Positions 10,101 to 17,736 of a DNA stretch of 64,000 nucleotides are shown here, piece after piece (positions within the stretch are counted from its first letter, which is position 1; the number at the start of each line of letters is the position of its first letter). The notes under the pieces were generated by a model. That model was not told the DNA's origin, made no database searches, and saw only the letters and a list, made by a program, of their open reading frames with translations. The stretch is from Flagellimonas hadalis (GTDB lineage: Bacteria; Bacteroidota; Bacteroidia; Flavobacteriales; Flavobacteriaceae). Position numbers and translations under genes: made by a program. The DNA lies in contig NZ_VNIK02000006.1 of the NCBI RefSeq assembly GCF_007785775.2, forward strand, positions 62,001 through 126,000, given 5' to 3'.

Positions 10101-10443
10101 GATCGTTTCGAATCCGGAGTACTATTTTACAGTCTATAATTGGGGAGGACCACAGTATAGCCCCAATACGCGCTACGAACTGTACATACAAGAGAACAAT
10201 TATCTGAAACTAAGGGAGATATCATTGGGGTATTCGCTGCCAAGGAAAGTGGTGGATAAAATAGGGTTGAAGTCCCTTGATCTTTCCCTATTTGGCAGAA
10301 ACCTCTTTTACATCTACAGGAGTATAAAGAATATGGATGCCGAGCAGACCACCGCCGGTTCAAATTGGTTCCAGAACGTGAACAATGTGGGGAACGGTTT
10401 TTCCACCCGTTCATTTGGACTCCAGGTAAGGGCGAGATTATAA
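7129..10443 (+). CDS. SusC/RagA-type TonB-linked outer membrane transporter
   Basis: The 1104-residue protein starts with a Sec signal (MKKKLILILMLALSSGYVFG). A carboxypeptidase-D-regulatory-like domain follows (about 22-100, GSIVDAETNEPVLGVTV), then the TonB plug (about 115-230, with SITGTSTPLIIKDGIP and the SILKGASAAALYGSEA block) and a long beta-barrel to the C-terminus. It imports oligosaccharides across the outer membrane with the SusD partner encoded 22 bp downstream. Divergent orientation from the AraC-fucD operon makes fucose-containing oligosaccharides the likely cargo. The exact glycan (fucoidan, fucosylated algal or animal glycan) cannot be read from the sequence, and no sulfatase gene is visible in the window. 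Confidence 0.96.
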   Translation: MKKKLILILMLALSSGYVFGQSITVTGSIVDAETNEPVLGVTVLELGTTNGVSSDFDGNYSIKVPSNATLRFTAIGYEPQEVSVNGRTTINVVMAVGMEQLDEVVVGLGITREKKSLGYATATVEAEALTEVATPNIAAALYGRAPGVQISATPGGATSAVNITIRGAQSITGTSTPLIIKDGIPIRNGDVNNGNYWDDQRIRGNGLNDINPEDIENISILKGASAAALYGSEATNGVVLITTKKGRGRGWSADFNTAYNFDRVAYLPEFQDERGPGYPISISDAGQDENLFLYYDLDGDDVNETRGLIGTTLNFGPRFDGQPTLAWDGKIRPYLPQDSYSGLFNTAHTTRYNTSVSNVTENSNTRFSFTRSDNGSIVPNSSSYKNIFNLNTTINWTDNFRSTLIVDYINGRVNNRPYKIDRIMNNFGGMMSRFDSAEWYKDRYQTSLGYRWVTGANQSLTPDENLIYGGYKEPVLEYLYRANRFQSEERSDRVIGNLTLEWDVAENLTLRGRVSNDFTTEYIENRNPNELPIAFGNSGYFSMSTRTNSIKYGELLLSYTAQINDDFSLLARLGYNATEQKMRYTSAFTDGGLSVENWFDVASSVNQARQDNDRENLIKDAMIGLLNLDYKGIFYVEGTIRRDRTSTMSPQNNSFIYPSVNSSFILSDAFAMPKAINLLKIRGSWGIVGNYPSIYSANIAYNQDNLGVQGGGSSILYTTLPTNFGNDNIKPEEKHEYEFGVEANLFDNRIIFETTYYNAQIQDQILGLTIPITSGGSSVLSNVGTLRNSGVEVGLTYFPIRSQNVNWELGITGSRQWNKVEKLAPGLEEIIHADYDGNAAQLVSRVGQPMGDLLAHPVATDDQGRKIVDPNGMYRVDPDTLVTVGNAQPKVIGGIRSGLTIKNFSLNILADYRIGGHVMPTALNWMTSRGLTEESLNYSTSERGGLSYYETNDGTRVQIAANSTSGPNGEQVFHDGILLEGVQADGSENDVIVSNPEYYFTVYNWGGPQYSPNTRYELYIQENNYLKLREISLGYSLPRKVVDKIGLKSLDLSLFGRNLFYIYRSIKNMDAEQTTAGSNWFQNVNNVGNGFSTRSFGLQVRARL

Positions 10444-10465
10444 TATAAAGTTGAACAACTGAATT

Positions 10466-12064
10466 ATGAAAAATTTTATGAAACAGATATCAAAAACAAT
10501 CGTTTCGATGGTGGTGTTGGTTGTGCTTGTCTCTTGTACCGAGGACAAATTTGCAAACTACTACCCAGATCCGTCAAAATTATCACAGGGAACTGTGGAC
10601 AAGCAGTTCACAGGATTTCTTCAGACCAATAGGGAATATGTGTTGCCCGCTTATTGGAACTATTTTGTTGTGCTGCGCAATACCTTACAATACTACAACC
10701 AAGCCGTAGGGTGGATAAACGCCAATAACCAATATGTGCCCGGGGCCGCTTCGATCAGTGACCGATGGAGCAACTATTATCAATTGTTGTCCCAGTACAG
10801 GGAACTGGAGAAGATATACAACAATCTTTCGCCGGAAGAACAGGCGCTGAACGAAATCTATATGATTACGGCAACGATTTACCTGTATGACTTCACCCAA
10901 GTGACCATCGATCTCCATGGGGATATCCCTTTCACGGAAGCGGGCAAACTGAGCCAGAACGGTGGCGATTATATTGCCTCCTTGGCCCCTTACGATAGTG
11001 CGGAGGACCTTTATACCATGATGCTGGACGATTTGAGCGATTTTTCCCAAAAGTTGGGAACCATCAATGTCAACCCAGGCATCTCGGTGGGTTTCGGGGC
11101 GCAGGACTATATCAACAAAGGAGACATTGAAAAGTGGCAAAAATTCTGCAATTCGTTACGGTTGCGGATGTTGACAAGGGTCTCCGGAGCTGGGGAGTTT
11201 TCAAGCAGGGCGCAGGCAGAGATCAATGAGATCCTGAGCGACCCCACTACGTATCCAATCGTGGAGACGAATGATGAAAACATCCAGATCACCGTCTATG
11301 ATCTAAGTACCCCATTGGATTCCGAAGGCTTCCAGACCGGTTTGGAGGATTGGAACGGAAACATTGCAGGAAAGGCAATGATTGACCATATGCTGGCCAA
11401 TGACGATCCAAGGCTACGTGCCATGTTCGAGCCGGGCGAGAACAATGCCGATAAGGAATACATCGGATTGGACCCCTTGCTGAACCCTGGCACCCAGGAA
11501 ACCTTGATCAACTCTGGTGAATTGACCATTTACAACAGGTCCACCCTCAGCAGGAACGATTATTTCCCTGGCCTGATCATCACGGCATGGGAAGTGAACT
11601 TCTTGAAGGCCGAAGCCTATGTGGGCGTGAACGATGCCATGGCCAAAGAGGCCTATGAAAGAGGCATCACGGAATCCATCAATTTTTATTATCAGGTAAG
11701 GGAGCTGAGCAATGATGCGACATCGCCAGAACTGGTGGCCTTGGGAGATACCGAAATATCGGATTACCTCGGGTCCGCAGCGGTCAGTTGGGACAATGCC
11801 ACAAGTGAAGCGGAAAAAATGAGTCTTATCGCAACGCAAAAATGGCTCAGTTTCAATGTGATACAACCCTATGAAAACTGGGCAGAGCTTAGAAGGCTGA
11901 ACGCCCCTGAACTCGATTTTTGGGAGGACCCGGCCAATGCCCAATCCCTTCCACCCAATCGTTGGATCTATCCGAACAGCGAATTGGTGTACAACACTGA
12001 AAATTACAATGCGGTCAAGAGCAACGATAACCTATCCACCAAAATATTTTGGGACATAGATTGA
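10466..12064 (+). CDS. SusD/RagB-family surface glycan-binding lipoprotein
   Basis: The 532-residue protein carries a lipoprotein signal with the lipobox VLVSC (Cys24). The mature part is helical with TPR-like blocks typical of SusD-like proteins, including TATIYLYDFTQVTIDLHGDIPF near 130-150 and a C-terminal QKWLSFNVIQPYENWAELRR block. It is expected to sit on the cell surface as the lid of the preceding SusC barrel and to bind the incoming oligosaccharide. The sequence style suggests the SusD_2-like branch rather than the classical SusD/RagB one, which I cannot settle by eye. A strong hairpin terminator follows about 40 bp after the stop codon. Confidence 0.93.
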   Translation: MKNFMKQISKTIVSMVVLVVLVSCTEDKFANYYPDPSKLSQGTVDKQFTGFLQTNREYVLPAYWNYFVVLRNTLQYYNQAVGWINANNQYVPGAASISDRWSNYYQLLSQYRELEKIYNNLSPEEQALNEIYMITATIYLYDFTQVTIDLHGDIPFTEAGKLSQNGGDYIASLAPYDSAEDLYTMMLDDLSDFSQKLGTINVNPGISVGFGAQDYINKGDIEKWQKFCNSLRLRMLTRVSGAGEFSSRAQAEINEILSDPTTYPIVETNDENIQITVYDLSTPLDSEGFQTGLEDWNGNIAGKAMIDHMLANDDPRLRAMFEPGENNADKEYIGLDPLLNPGTQETLINSGELTIYNRSTLSRNDYFPGLIITAWEVNFLKAEAYVGVNDAMAKEAYERGITESINFYYQVRELSNDATSPELVALGDTEISDYLGSAAVSWDNATSEAEKMSLIATQKWLSFNVIQPYENWAELRRLNAPELDFWEDPANAQSLPPNRWIYPNSELVYNTENYNAVKSNDNLSTKIFWDID

Positions 12065-12100
12065 TTAGTTTAGTTTTTTTGATTTAGTTTTTTTTAATTC

Positions 12101-12139
12101 ATGCCCGGTGGTAAACCTCCCTTACTGCCGGGCATTTTT
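12101..12139 (+). terminator. Rho-independent terminator after susCD
   Basis: ATGCCCGG at 12101-12108 pairs with CCGGGCAT at 12128-12135, and a short T run follows. It closes the susCD transcript, so the three exported-enzyme genes after it probably need their own promoter in 12140-12304, where I see no recognisable box. Confidence 0.75.
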
Positions 12140-12304
12140 AATAAGCTGGCTACTATGGTCGGTACAGTCCAATCGATATTTGAAAATGCTGGGTTTTATG
12201 ATTCGATATGGGGAGATGATTTTTGTGAAAATCCAGAAATGTAGCGCCTAAGTCAGATGAAGGTTGTAATATAGATGTAAATAAAGACCAAAGACCATCC
12301 AAAT

Positions 12305-13228
12305 ATGAAACGAAGAGACTTTGTAAAGAACAAGATGATTGCTTCCACAGCTTTGGGTCTGGGAGGAGTCGGCGTACTGTCCGCTTTTAAGGAGGGTCCC
12401 GAACAGGTGAAGACCGGGTTCAAGCTCAAGTATGCCCCGCACCTTGGCATGTTCAAGGAATCGGCAGGGGACGACCCTATTGACCAGTTGAATTTCATGG
12501 CCGATATGGGCTTTACCGCCTTTGAGGACAATGGCATGAAGGGCAGGTCCCAAGACCTGCAGGAAAAAATGGCCGCTACCATGGCCAAGCGGGGCATCTC
12601 AATGGGGGTGTTTGTGGCACATACAATTTCTTGGGACAAGCCCAATCTTGCCAATGGCGATGCTTCACTTCGTGAAAAGTTTCTTGCGGAAATAAAGGAA
12701 TCCATTGAGGTTGCCAAAAGAGTGAATGCCACATGGATGACCGTGGTCCCAGGCCATGTGGACCTAAGGTTGAGAAAAGAGTTTCAAACTGCCCATGTGG
12801 TGGAATCCCTAAAACAGGCCAGTGCCCTTTTGGAACCCCATGGTTTGATAATGGTGCTGGAACCGTTGAATTTCCGTGACCATCCCGGCCTGTTTTTAAC
12901 GGATAGTCCACAGGCATATGAAGTATGCAAAGCTGTGGACAGCCCTTCATGCAAGATCCTTTTCGATATTTATCATCAACAGATCCAAGAAGGAAACCTC
13001 ATTCCCAATATCGATGCATGCTGGGACGAAATCGCCTACTTTCAGGTGGGGGACAATCCAGGAAGAAATGAGCCTACCACAGGGGAGATCAATTACAGGA
13101 ATGTATTCAAACATATCCATTCCAAAGGGTTTGAGGGCATCGTGGGCATGGAGCATGGCAATTCCAGAAAAGGCAAGGAAGGGGAACAGGCCGTGATCGA
13201 GGCCTATAAAAGCAGTGATACATTTTGA
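12305..13228 (+). CDS. Tat-exported hydroxypyruvate-isomerase-like sugar isomerase (AP endonuclease 2 fold)
   Basis: A 307-residue TIM-barrel protein of the xylose-isomerase-like/AP-endonuclease-2 superfamily. The N-terminus has a twin-arginine motif (KRRDFVK at 2-8) and a hydrophobic stretch to about residue 28, so it is probably exported folded. The block LEPLNFRDHPGLFL near 185-198 resembles Hyi-type hydroxypyruvate isomerases. Probable metal ligands are Glu186, Asp221, Asp250 and Glu283 (GMEHG). Substrate is unknown; a sugar or keto-sugar derived from the same glycan is likely from context. It starts a three-gene unit with the SUMF1-fold and Gfo/Idh genes, with 10 bp to the next gene. Confidence 0.85.
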   Translation: MKRRDFVKNKMIASTALGLGGVGVLSAFKEGPEQVKTGFKLKYAPHLGMFKESAGDDPIDQLNFMADMGFTAFEDNGMKGRSQDLQEKMAATMAKRGISMGVFVAHTISWDKPNLANGDASLREKFLAEIKESIEVAKRVNATWMTVVPGHVDLRLRKEFQTAHVVESLKQASALLEPHGLIMVLEPLNFRDHPGLFLTDSPQAYEVCKAVDSPSCKILFDIYHQQIQEGNLIPNIDACWDEIAYFQVGDNPGRNEPTTGEINYRNVFKHIHSKGFEGIVGMEHGNSRKGKEGEQAVIEAYKSSDTF

Positions 13229-13238
13229 TTTGTTTTAG

Positions 13239-14198
13239 ATGAAGCAATTGATCATTACACCCCTATTTTGGTTATTGTGCGCCATTGGGACCCTATATTC
13301 CCAGAGCGAATCAAATTATACCCAGAGCATTCCTGGTGTGGACATTGGTCTGGAAATGGTGGCCATACCATCGGGCACATTTGAAATGGGCAGTGCCTTG
13401 GATGAGGAGGGAAGAAAAAGTGATGAAGGCCCCGTCCGCGAAATTGAGATGAACGGTTTTTGGATTTCCCAATATGAAATCACATGGGAACAGTACAATC
13501 TTTTCATCGAACGGGCCATCGACCAACTCGAAAATGAACACAAAGCCTCGGATGTTGATCTGGACGTTGACGCAGTGTCTGGGGCTACCACACCCTATGT
13601 GGATATGAGCCTTGGTATGGGAAGGGAAGAAGGTTTTCCAGTGGTGAACATCACCCAAAAAGCAGCTTCTACCTTCTGTGAATGGCTTTCGGCCTTAACC
13701 GGCCATTTTTACCGTCTTCCCACGGAGGCGGAATGGGAATATGCCGCACGGGCAGGAAGTGAAGGACCGTACTATTTTGGGGAAGATCCTTCGAAATTGG
13801 AAGACCACGCCTGGTTTAAGGAGAACAGTGATGGAAAGTATCATCAGGTTGGCCTCAAAAAACCAAATCCATGGGGATTGTACGATATTTACGGAAACGT
13901 TGCGGAATGGACACTGGACCAATATAGTGAGGAAGGTTATGCGGAAGCTGGTTTACCCTTTGAACCGACAGTGAGCGAGTATCCTGTGGCTGTTAGGGGC
14001 GGTTCCTTCACAAGTACACCCGATGAATTGCGCAGTGCTTCCAGAATGGCATCGGATCCCGTATGGAAAGAGCGCGACCCACAATTCCCCCGTAGTAAAT
14101 GGTGGTTTACCGATGCCGGATTTGTAGGGTTTAGGGTAGTAAGGCCAATGGAGACCCCTTCCCCTGACGAATATTCCCGTTATTGGGGAAAACAATAA
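13239..14198 (+). CDS. Secreted SUMF1/FGE-fold protein without the FGE catalytic cysteines
   Basis: The 319-residue protein has a Sec signal (cleavage near LYSQ) and then one SUMF1 domain: MVAIPSGTFEMGS near 41-52, FWISQYEITWEQYN, FYRLPTEAEWEYAARAG, YDIYGNVAEW and GFVGFRVVR near the end. In true formylglycine-generating enzymes two cysteines lie in the RGGS...R segment; here that segment reads AVRGGSFTSTPDELRSASR, with no cysteine. It is therefore unlikely to activate sulfatases, which in Bacteroidota are usually matured by anSME anyway. Such non-catalytic SUMF1 domains are often binding or structural. It sits 10 bp after the isomerase gene, and its TAA directly abuts the next ATG. Confidence 0.88.
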   Translation: MKQLIITPLFWLLCAIGTLYSQSESNYTQSIPGVDIGLEMVAIPSGTFEMGSALDEEGRKSDEGPVREIEMNGFWISQYEITWEQYNLFIERAIDQLENEHKASDVDLDVDAVSGATTPYVDMSLGMGREEGFPVVNITQKAASTFCEWLSALTGHFYRLPTEAEWEYAARAGSEGPYYFGEDPSKLEDHAWFKENSDGKYHQVGLKKPNPWGLYDIYGNVAEWTLDQYSEEGYAEAGLPFEPTVSEYPVAVRGGSFTSTPDELRSASRMASDPVWKERDPQFPRSKWWFTDAGFVGFRVVRPMETPSPDEYSRYWGKQ

Positions 14199-15554
14199 AT
14201 GAGTATCCTAATAAATAGACAGATGAAACCAAAAAAGCAATCCAAGACCAAAGCAAGACGAGAGTTCATAAAAAAAGCCTCATTGGCATCAGGAGCCATA
14301 GTTCTTCCCTCACTGGGCACAAGTGCCATGGCGAATGTGTTCAACGTAAAGAAATTGAAGATTGCCCTTGTGGGTTGTGGAGGCCGGGGCACCGGTGCGG
14401 CCAACCAGGCGTTGGAGGCCGATGACCATGTAGAACTGGTTGCCATGGCAGACCTGTTTGAAGACCAATTGAATTCCAGCTATGGACACCTTTATGAAAA
14501 ATATAAGGACACTGGCAAGATGCAGGTAAAGCAGGAGCACAAATTTGTCGGTTTCGATGGTTTCAAGAAGGCCATAGATCTTGCAGATGTCGTCATCCTT
14601 ACCACCCCACCTGGATTCAGGCCCTATCATTTTGCCTATGCCATTGAAAACGACAAGCACGTGTTCATGGAAAAACCAGTGGCGACGGATGTTCCTGGCA
14701 TAAGAAAAGTGCTTGAGACCGCCAAATTGGCCGATCAAAAAAGGTTGAACGTAGTGGTCGGCCTTCAGCGCCATTACCAAGAAAATTACATAAAGACCCA
14801 TGAACTCATCAAGAATGGAAGTTTGGGCAAAATAGTGGCGGGTCAGGTATATTGGAACAGTGAAGGGGTATGGGTACGTCCCAGAAAACCTGGACAATCG
14901 GAGCTGGAATACCAAATGAGGAACTGGTACTATTTTAACTGGATATGTGGAGACCATATTCTCGAGCAGCATATACACAATATTGATGTTGCCAATTGGT
15001 TTATCGGGGAATACCCGCTATCGGCACAGGGTATGGGAGGAAGAATGGTGAGGAAAGGACCGGACCATGGCGAAATCTTTGACCATCATTTTGTTGAATT
15101 CACCTATCCAAGTGGGGCGGTCATATCAAGTCAGTGCCGACACCAGCCCAATACCATGTACAAGGTCGGTGAAGCTTTTCAGTTGACCAATGGTACCGTG
15201 ATCACCAGCGATGCCGGTGCGGCCAAGATATATGACCTATCTGGAAAGGAAATGGAATCCATCAGCAATTCGCAAGGACACAATCCATACCAAGAAGAGC
15301 ACAACAGAATGTTTGCCTCCATTCGAGAGAAAGGTGTCATCAATGATGCGGAAAATGGGGCAAAAAGTACCATGAGTGCCATTTTGGGAAGAATGGCCAC
15401 CTACAGCGGAAAAGTAATCGGTTGGGAGGAAGCCATGAACTCCAATCTTCAGCTTATGCCCGAGGAACTGACATGGGATTCTGCCACGCCAACTAAGCCG
15501 GATCATGAGGGGAGATATCCCATACCCATACCAGGCAAGGCCATTGTACTTTGA
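14199..15554 (+). CDS. Tat-exported Gfo/Idh/MocA-family oxidoreductase
   Basis: The ATG at 14199 follows directly on the previous stop codon; an in-frame ATG at 14223 gives an equally good protein. The N-terminus holds a twin-arginine signal (ARREFIKK near 19-26, hydrophobic to about 45). The Rossmann domain has GCGGRG at 59-64 and the family EKP signature at 158-160 (MEKPVATD). The C-terminal alpha/beta dimerisation domain follows, for 451 residues in all. These enzymes oxidise or reduce sugars with a tightly bound NAD(P); some Tat-exported members (GH109) hydrolyse glycosides by a transient-oxidation mechanism. Which applies here cannot be told by eye. It ends the PUL; the next feature is the tmRNA gene on the other strand. 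Confidence 0.88.
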   Translation: MSILINRQMKPKKQSKTKARREFIKKASLASGAIVLPSLGTSAMANVFNVKKLKIALVGCGGRGTGAANQALEADDHVELVAMADLFEDQLNSSYGHLYEKYKDTGKMQVKQEHKFVGFDGFKKAIDLADVVILTTPPGFRPYHFAYAIENDKHVFMEKPVATDVPGIRKVLETAKLADQKRLNVVVGLQRHYQENYIKTHELIKNGSLGKIVAGQVYWNSEGVWVRPRKPGQSELEYQMRNWYYFNWICGDHILEQHIHNIDVANWFIGEYPLSAQGMGGRMVRKGPDHGEIFDHHFVEFTYPSGAVISSQCRHQPNTMYKVGEAFQLTNGTVITSDAGAAKIYDLSGKEMESISNSQGHNPYQEEHNRMFASIREKGVINDAENGAKSTMSAILGRMATYSGKVIGWEEAMNSNLQLMPEELTWDSATPTKPDHEGRYPIPIPGKAIVL

Positions 15555-15653
15555 GAAAACCTGTCCTAAAGATTGTGGTATCTACAATTGAACAACCAAA
15601 AGTTGTGTTTTCAAAATAGGTATAAAGATGTTTATGGTGTTTAAATGAAACCA

Positions 15654-15696
15654 AATAAAATAAAAAAAAACCTGTAAATCAGTAATTTACAGGTTT
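15654..15696 (-). terminator. Intrinsic terminator of ssrA
   Basis: AAACCTGTAAAT at 15668-15679 and ATTTACAGGTTT at 15685-15696 form a perfect 12-bp stem. On the minus strand it is followed by nine T residues and more T-rich sequence. It lies 24 bp beyond the tmRNA 3' end. Confidence 0.88.
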
Positions 15697-15719
15697 AATG
15701 TGTTGTTTTGATGGTGTTT

Positions 15720-16118
15720 TGGTGGAGCCGGAGGGATTCGAACCCTCGTCCAAACAAGCAATAACGATGCTTTCTACATGCTTAGTCTTCGTTTGATTGT
15801 CGACGCACGACCGACCGAAAACCGCCTATCGTACGCTTAGCTTCTTTAATTTTACGATCTCATCGAAGCTATAAGATCGCTATGTTGACTTTTATGGTAC
15901 CCCAATAAAGGTCGCCATCAACAAGGGCTACCAAGGGACATTCAGCTTTCCCGCCTTGCGGGACTAGGCCATGACTTACTGTGATTCAGTCAATTAGGCA
16001 GCCAAAGCGTAGTTAGACTCGCCATGTAAAAGGTTGGAACGGAGATTAACGAGCATCAATTCCATAGCTCGGCATGCTTACATGGCCATTGGTCTTGCTG
16101 TCAAAACCGGTCGGCCCC
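15720..16118 (-). ncRNA. ssrA: tmRNA (transfer-messenger RNA)
   Basis: A one-piece tmRNA of about 399 nt. The 5' end GGGGCCGACCGGTTTTGACA (16118 downward) pairs with the 3' acceptor strand CGGCTCC, and the 3' end has an encoded CCA at 15722-15720. The T arm reads GGGTTCGAATCCC near 15733-15745. The tag reading frame ends at the TAA at 15996-15994 and encodes GESNYALAA (16023-15997), a normal Bacteroidota-type degradation tag. tmRNA rescues stalled ribosomes together with SmpB, which is not encoded in this window. The gene lies between two plus-strand genes, with a strong terminator downstream and a repeat element 9 bp upstream of its mature 5' end. Confidence 0.97.
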
Positions 16119-16127
16119 GTAATGAGA

Positions 16128-16281
16128 TGTCATTCCTGCGAAGACAGGAATCTCCCACTTTTTTATCAAAGAACTTGGCCTGCACTTAACGCAGTCAAAG
16201 TGTGGGCGTTTCCCCCGAATGTTCGGGGGTCGGGCTATCGGCTTTATCTTTTTCTGCTTCTCGACTTCGCTCGGAATGACA
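16128..16281. repeat. REP/MITE-like element with TGTCATTCC terminal inverted repeats
   Basis: The 154-bp segment is bounded by TGTCATTCC at 16128-16136 and GGAATGACA at 16273-16281. It holds internal hairpins: ATTCCTG/CAGGAAT at 16132-16151 and a perfect CCCCCGAA/TTCGGGGG stem at 16212-16229. The right end, read inward on the minus strand as CATTCCGAGCGAAGTCGAGA, resembles dispersed palindromes common in Bacteroidota genomes. No protein is encoded. It lies in the leader region of ssrA. A shorter relative is at 57119-57195. Confidence 0.65.
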
Positions 16282-16317
16282 GAAAAAGGATATCACCTCT
16301 ATCCCTAACGCGGTCGG

Positions 16318-16325
16318 CAAAGGTA
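16318..16325 (-). promoter_or_regulatory. Probable -7 box of the ssrA promoter
   Basis: The minus strand reads TACCTTTG, an exact match to the Bacteroidota -7 consensus TAnnTTTG. A T-rich TTTTT lies 20 bp upstream in the -33 position, though it is not the consensus TTTG. No such box lies directly upstream of the mature tmRNA 5' end. If this is the promoter, the precursor starts near 16311 and carries a leader of about 190 nt that includes the repeat element. Confidence 0.5.
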
Positions 16326-16407
16326 ACTCATATCCATCAAACCATAAAAAGTTTGCTTACCCTGCCTTTTCCCCTTATTTTGGTCAACAATTATACCAGA
16401 CCCATTT

Positions 16408-17613
16408 ATGAAGTTCGGAATCATACGAGAGCGCAAAAATCCGCCAGACCGTAGGGTGGTGCTGTCCCCAGAAGCATGTCAAAATGTCCTTTCCCAGTTC
16501 CCAAAAGCCGAAATTTTGGTCGAATCATCGCCCATTCGCGTGTTCTCGGACCAAGAATATGTCGATAAAGGCCTACAAGTGGTTACCAATATGGACGAAT
16601 GCGATGTCCTTCTCGGCGTAAAGGAAGTCCCCATCGATGCATTGATCCCCAACAAAAAGTATTTCTTTTTTTCCCATACTATTAAAAAGCAGCCCTACAA
16701 CCGCGATTTACTACGGGCCGTTTTGGAAAAGGACATCGAACTGTATGATCATGAGGTCATTACCAATCCCAAAGGACAGCGATTGGTCGCTTTTGGCCGA
16801 TATGCAGGCATTGTGGGGGCGTACAACGGAATCCGGACATTTGGATTGAAGTATGACCAGTTCCACCTGCCAAAGGCAGAAACGCTCAAGGACCAACAGG
16901 CATTGATCGCGGAACTCCAAAAAATCAACCTTCCCAACATCAAGATCCTGCTCACCGGAAGGGGTAGGGTAGGCAATGGGGCCAAGGAAATGCTCGATGC
17001 CATGGGCCTGAAGAAAGTGGGCGTGGAGGATTATCTGAAAAAAACGTTCCAAGAACCCGTTTACTGCCAAATAGATGCTTCGGAATACAACAAACGTAAG
17101 GACGGTGTTCGGGGTAACAAGATAGATTTCTTTAAAAATCCGCAGGAGTACAGATCCAGTTTCTTTCGTTTTGCCAAGGTCACCGATTTTTATATTGCCG
17201 GACATTTTTATGGGGACGGGGCCCCCTATCTCTATACTCGGGAGGATGCCAAACAACCTGACTTCAAGATAAAAGTCGTGGCCGATATCAGTTGTGATAT
17301 TGATGGCCCGGTGGCCACGACCCTAAGGGCGTCCACCATTGCAGATCCCATATATGGATACAATCCCTGGACCGAAACCGAGACCGACTTCAAAAAAGAG
17401 GGCGCCATTGCGGTGATGGCCGTGGACAACCTTCCCTGCGAATTGCCCCGTGATGCCAGCAATGGCTTTGGCGAGGCATTTTCCAAATACGTCATCCCTG
17501 CTTTCTTCAATGGGGATGTGGACGGGATACTCCAAAGGGCACGGATGACACAAAATGGAAAGCTCACAGAACGGTATGCCTATTTGCAAGATTATGTGAA
17601 TGAAAAAGAATGA
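16408..17613 (+). CDS. Saccharopine dehydrogenase / alanine dehydrogenase-like NAD(P) enzyme
   Basis: The 401-residue protein begins with an AlaDH/PNT-type N-terminal domain (MKFGIIRERKNPPDRRVVL). It has a FSHTIKKQ block and a Rossmann motif GRGRVGNGA at 184-192. Lys72 and His90 correspond to the catalytic Lys/His pair of lysine-forming saccharopine dehydrogenases, so the reaction is probably reversible oxidative deamination of saccharopine to lysine and 2-oxoglutarate, or a related imine reduction. It is cytoplasmic and apparently monocistronic, diverging from ssrA, with a small hairpin overlapping its stop codon. Function in lysine metabolism is inferred; no other lysine gene lies nearby. 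Confidence 0.8.
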   Translation: MKFGIIRERKNPPDRRVVLSPEACQNVLSQFPKAEILVESSPIRVFSDQEYVDKGLQVVTNMDECDVLLGVKEVPIDALIPNKKYFFFSHTIKKQPYNRDLLRAVLEKDIELYDHEVITNPKGQRLVAFGRYAGIVGAYNGIRTFGLKYDQFHLPKAETLKDQQALIAELQKINLPNIKILLTGRGRVGNGAKEMLDAMGLKKVGVEDYLKKTFQEPVYCQIDASEYNKRKDGVRGNKIDFFKNPQEYRSSFFRFAKVTDFYIAGHFYGDGAPYLYTREDAKQPDFKIKVVADISCDIDGPVATTLRASTIADPIYGYNPWTETETDFKKEGAIAVMAVDNLPCELPRDASNGFGEAFSKYVIPAFFNGDVDGILQRARMTQNGKLTERYAYLQDYVNEKE

Positions 17614-17640
17614 TCGACCATTGGTCGATTTCGGTTCTTT
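17613..17640 (+). terminator. Weak terminator after the saccharopine-dehydrogenase-like gene
   Basis: ATCGACC at 17613-17619 pairs with GGTCGAT at 17623-17629 with a 3-nt loop. A T-rich stretch begins eight bases later. The stem overlaps the stop codon. Confidence 0.45.
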
Positions 17641-17736
17641 TTTGTTAATGATATGTTATTTATCTGTATCTTGTTTTCCCTATTGTTTGAAACAGTGAAT
17701 TTCAACTGGTTATATTCAGGAAATGCCAATCCGGCC

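Noticed and set aside
15720-15760. tRNA gene suggested by the GGATTCGAACC T-arm sequence
   Set aside because: The T arm and CCA belong to the tmRNA; no anticodon arm is found at tRNA distance.
16128-16281. Possible CRISPR or transposase-bearing element upstream of ssrA
   Set aside because: There are no regular repeats with spacers and no reading frame with transposase features; a short REP/MITE-like element explains the palindromes.
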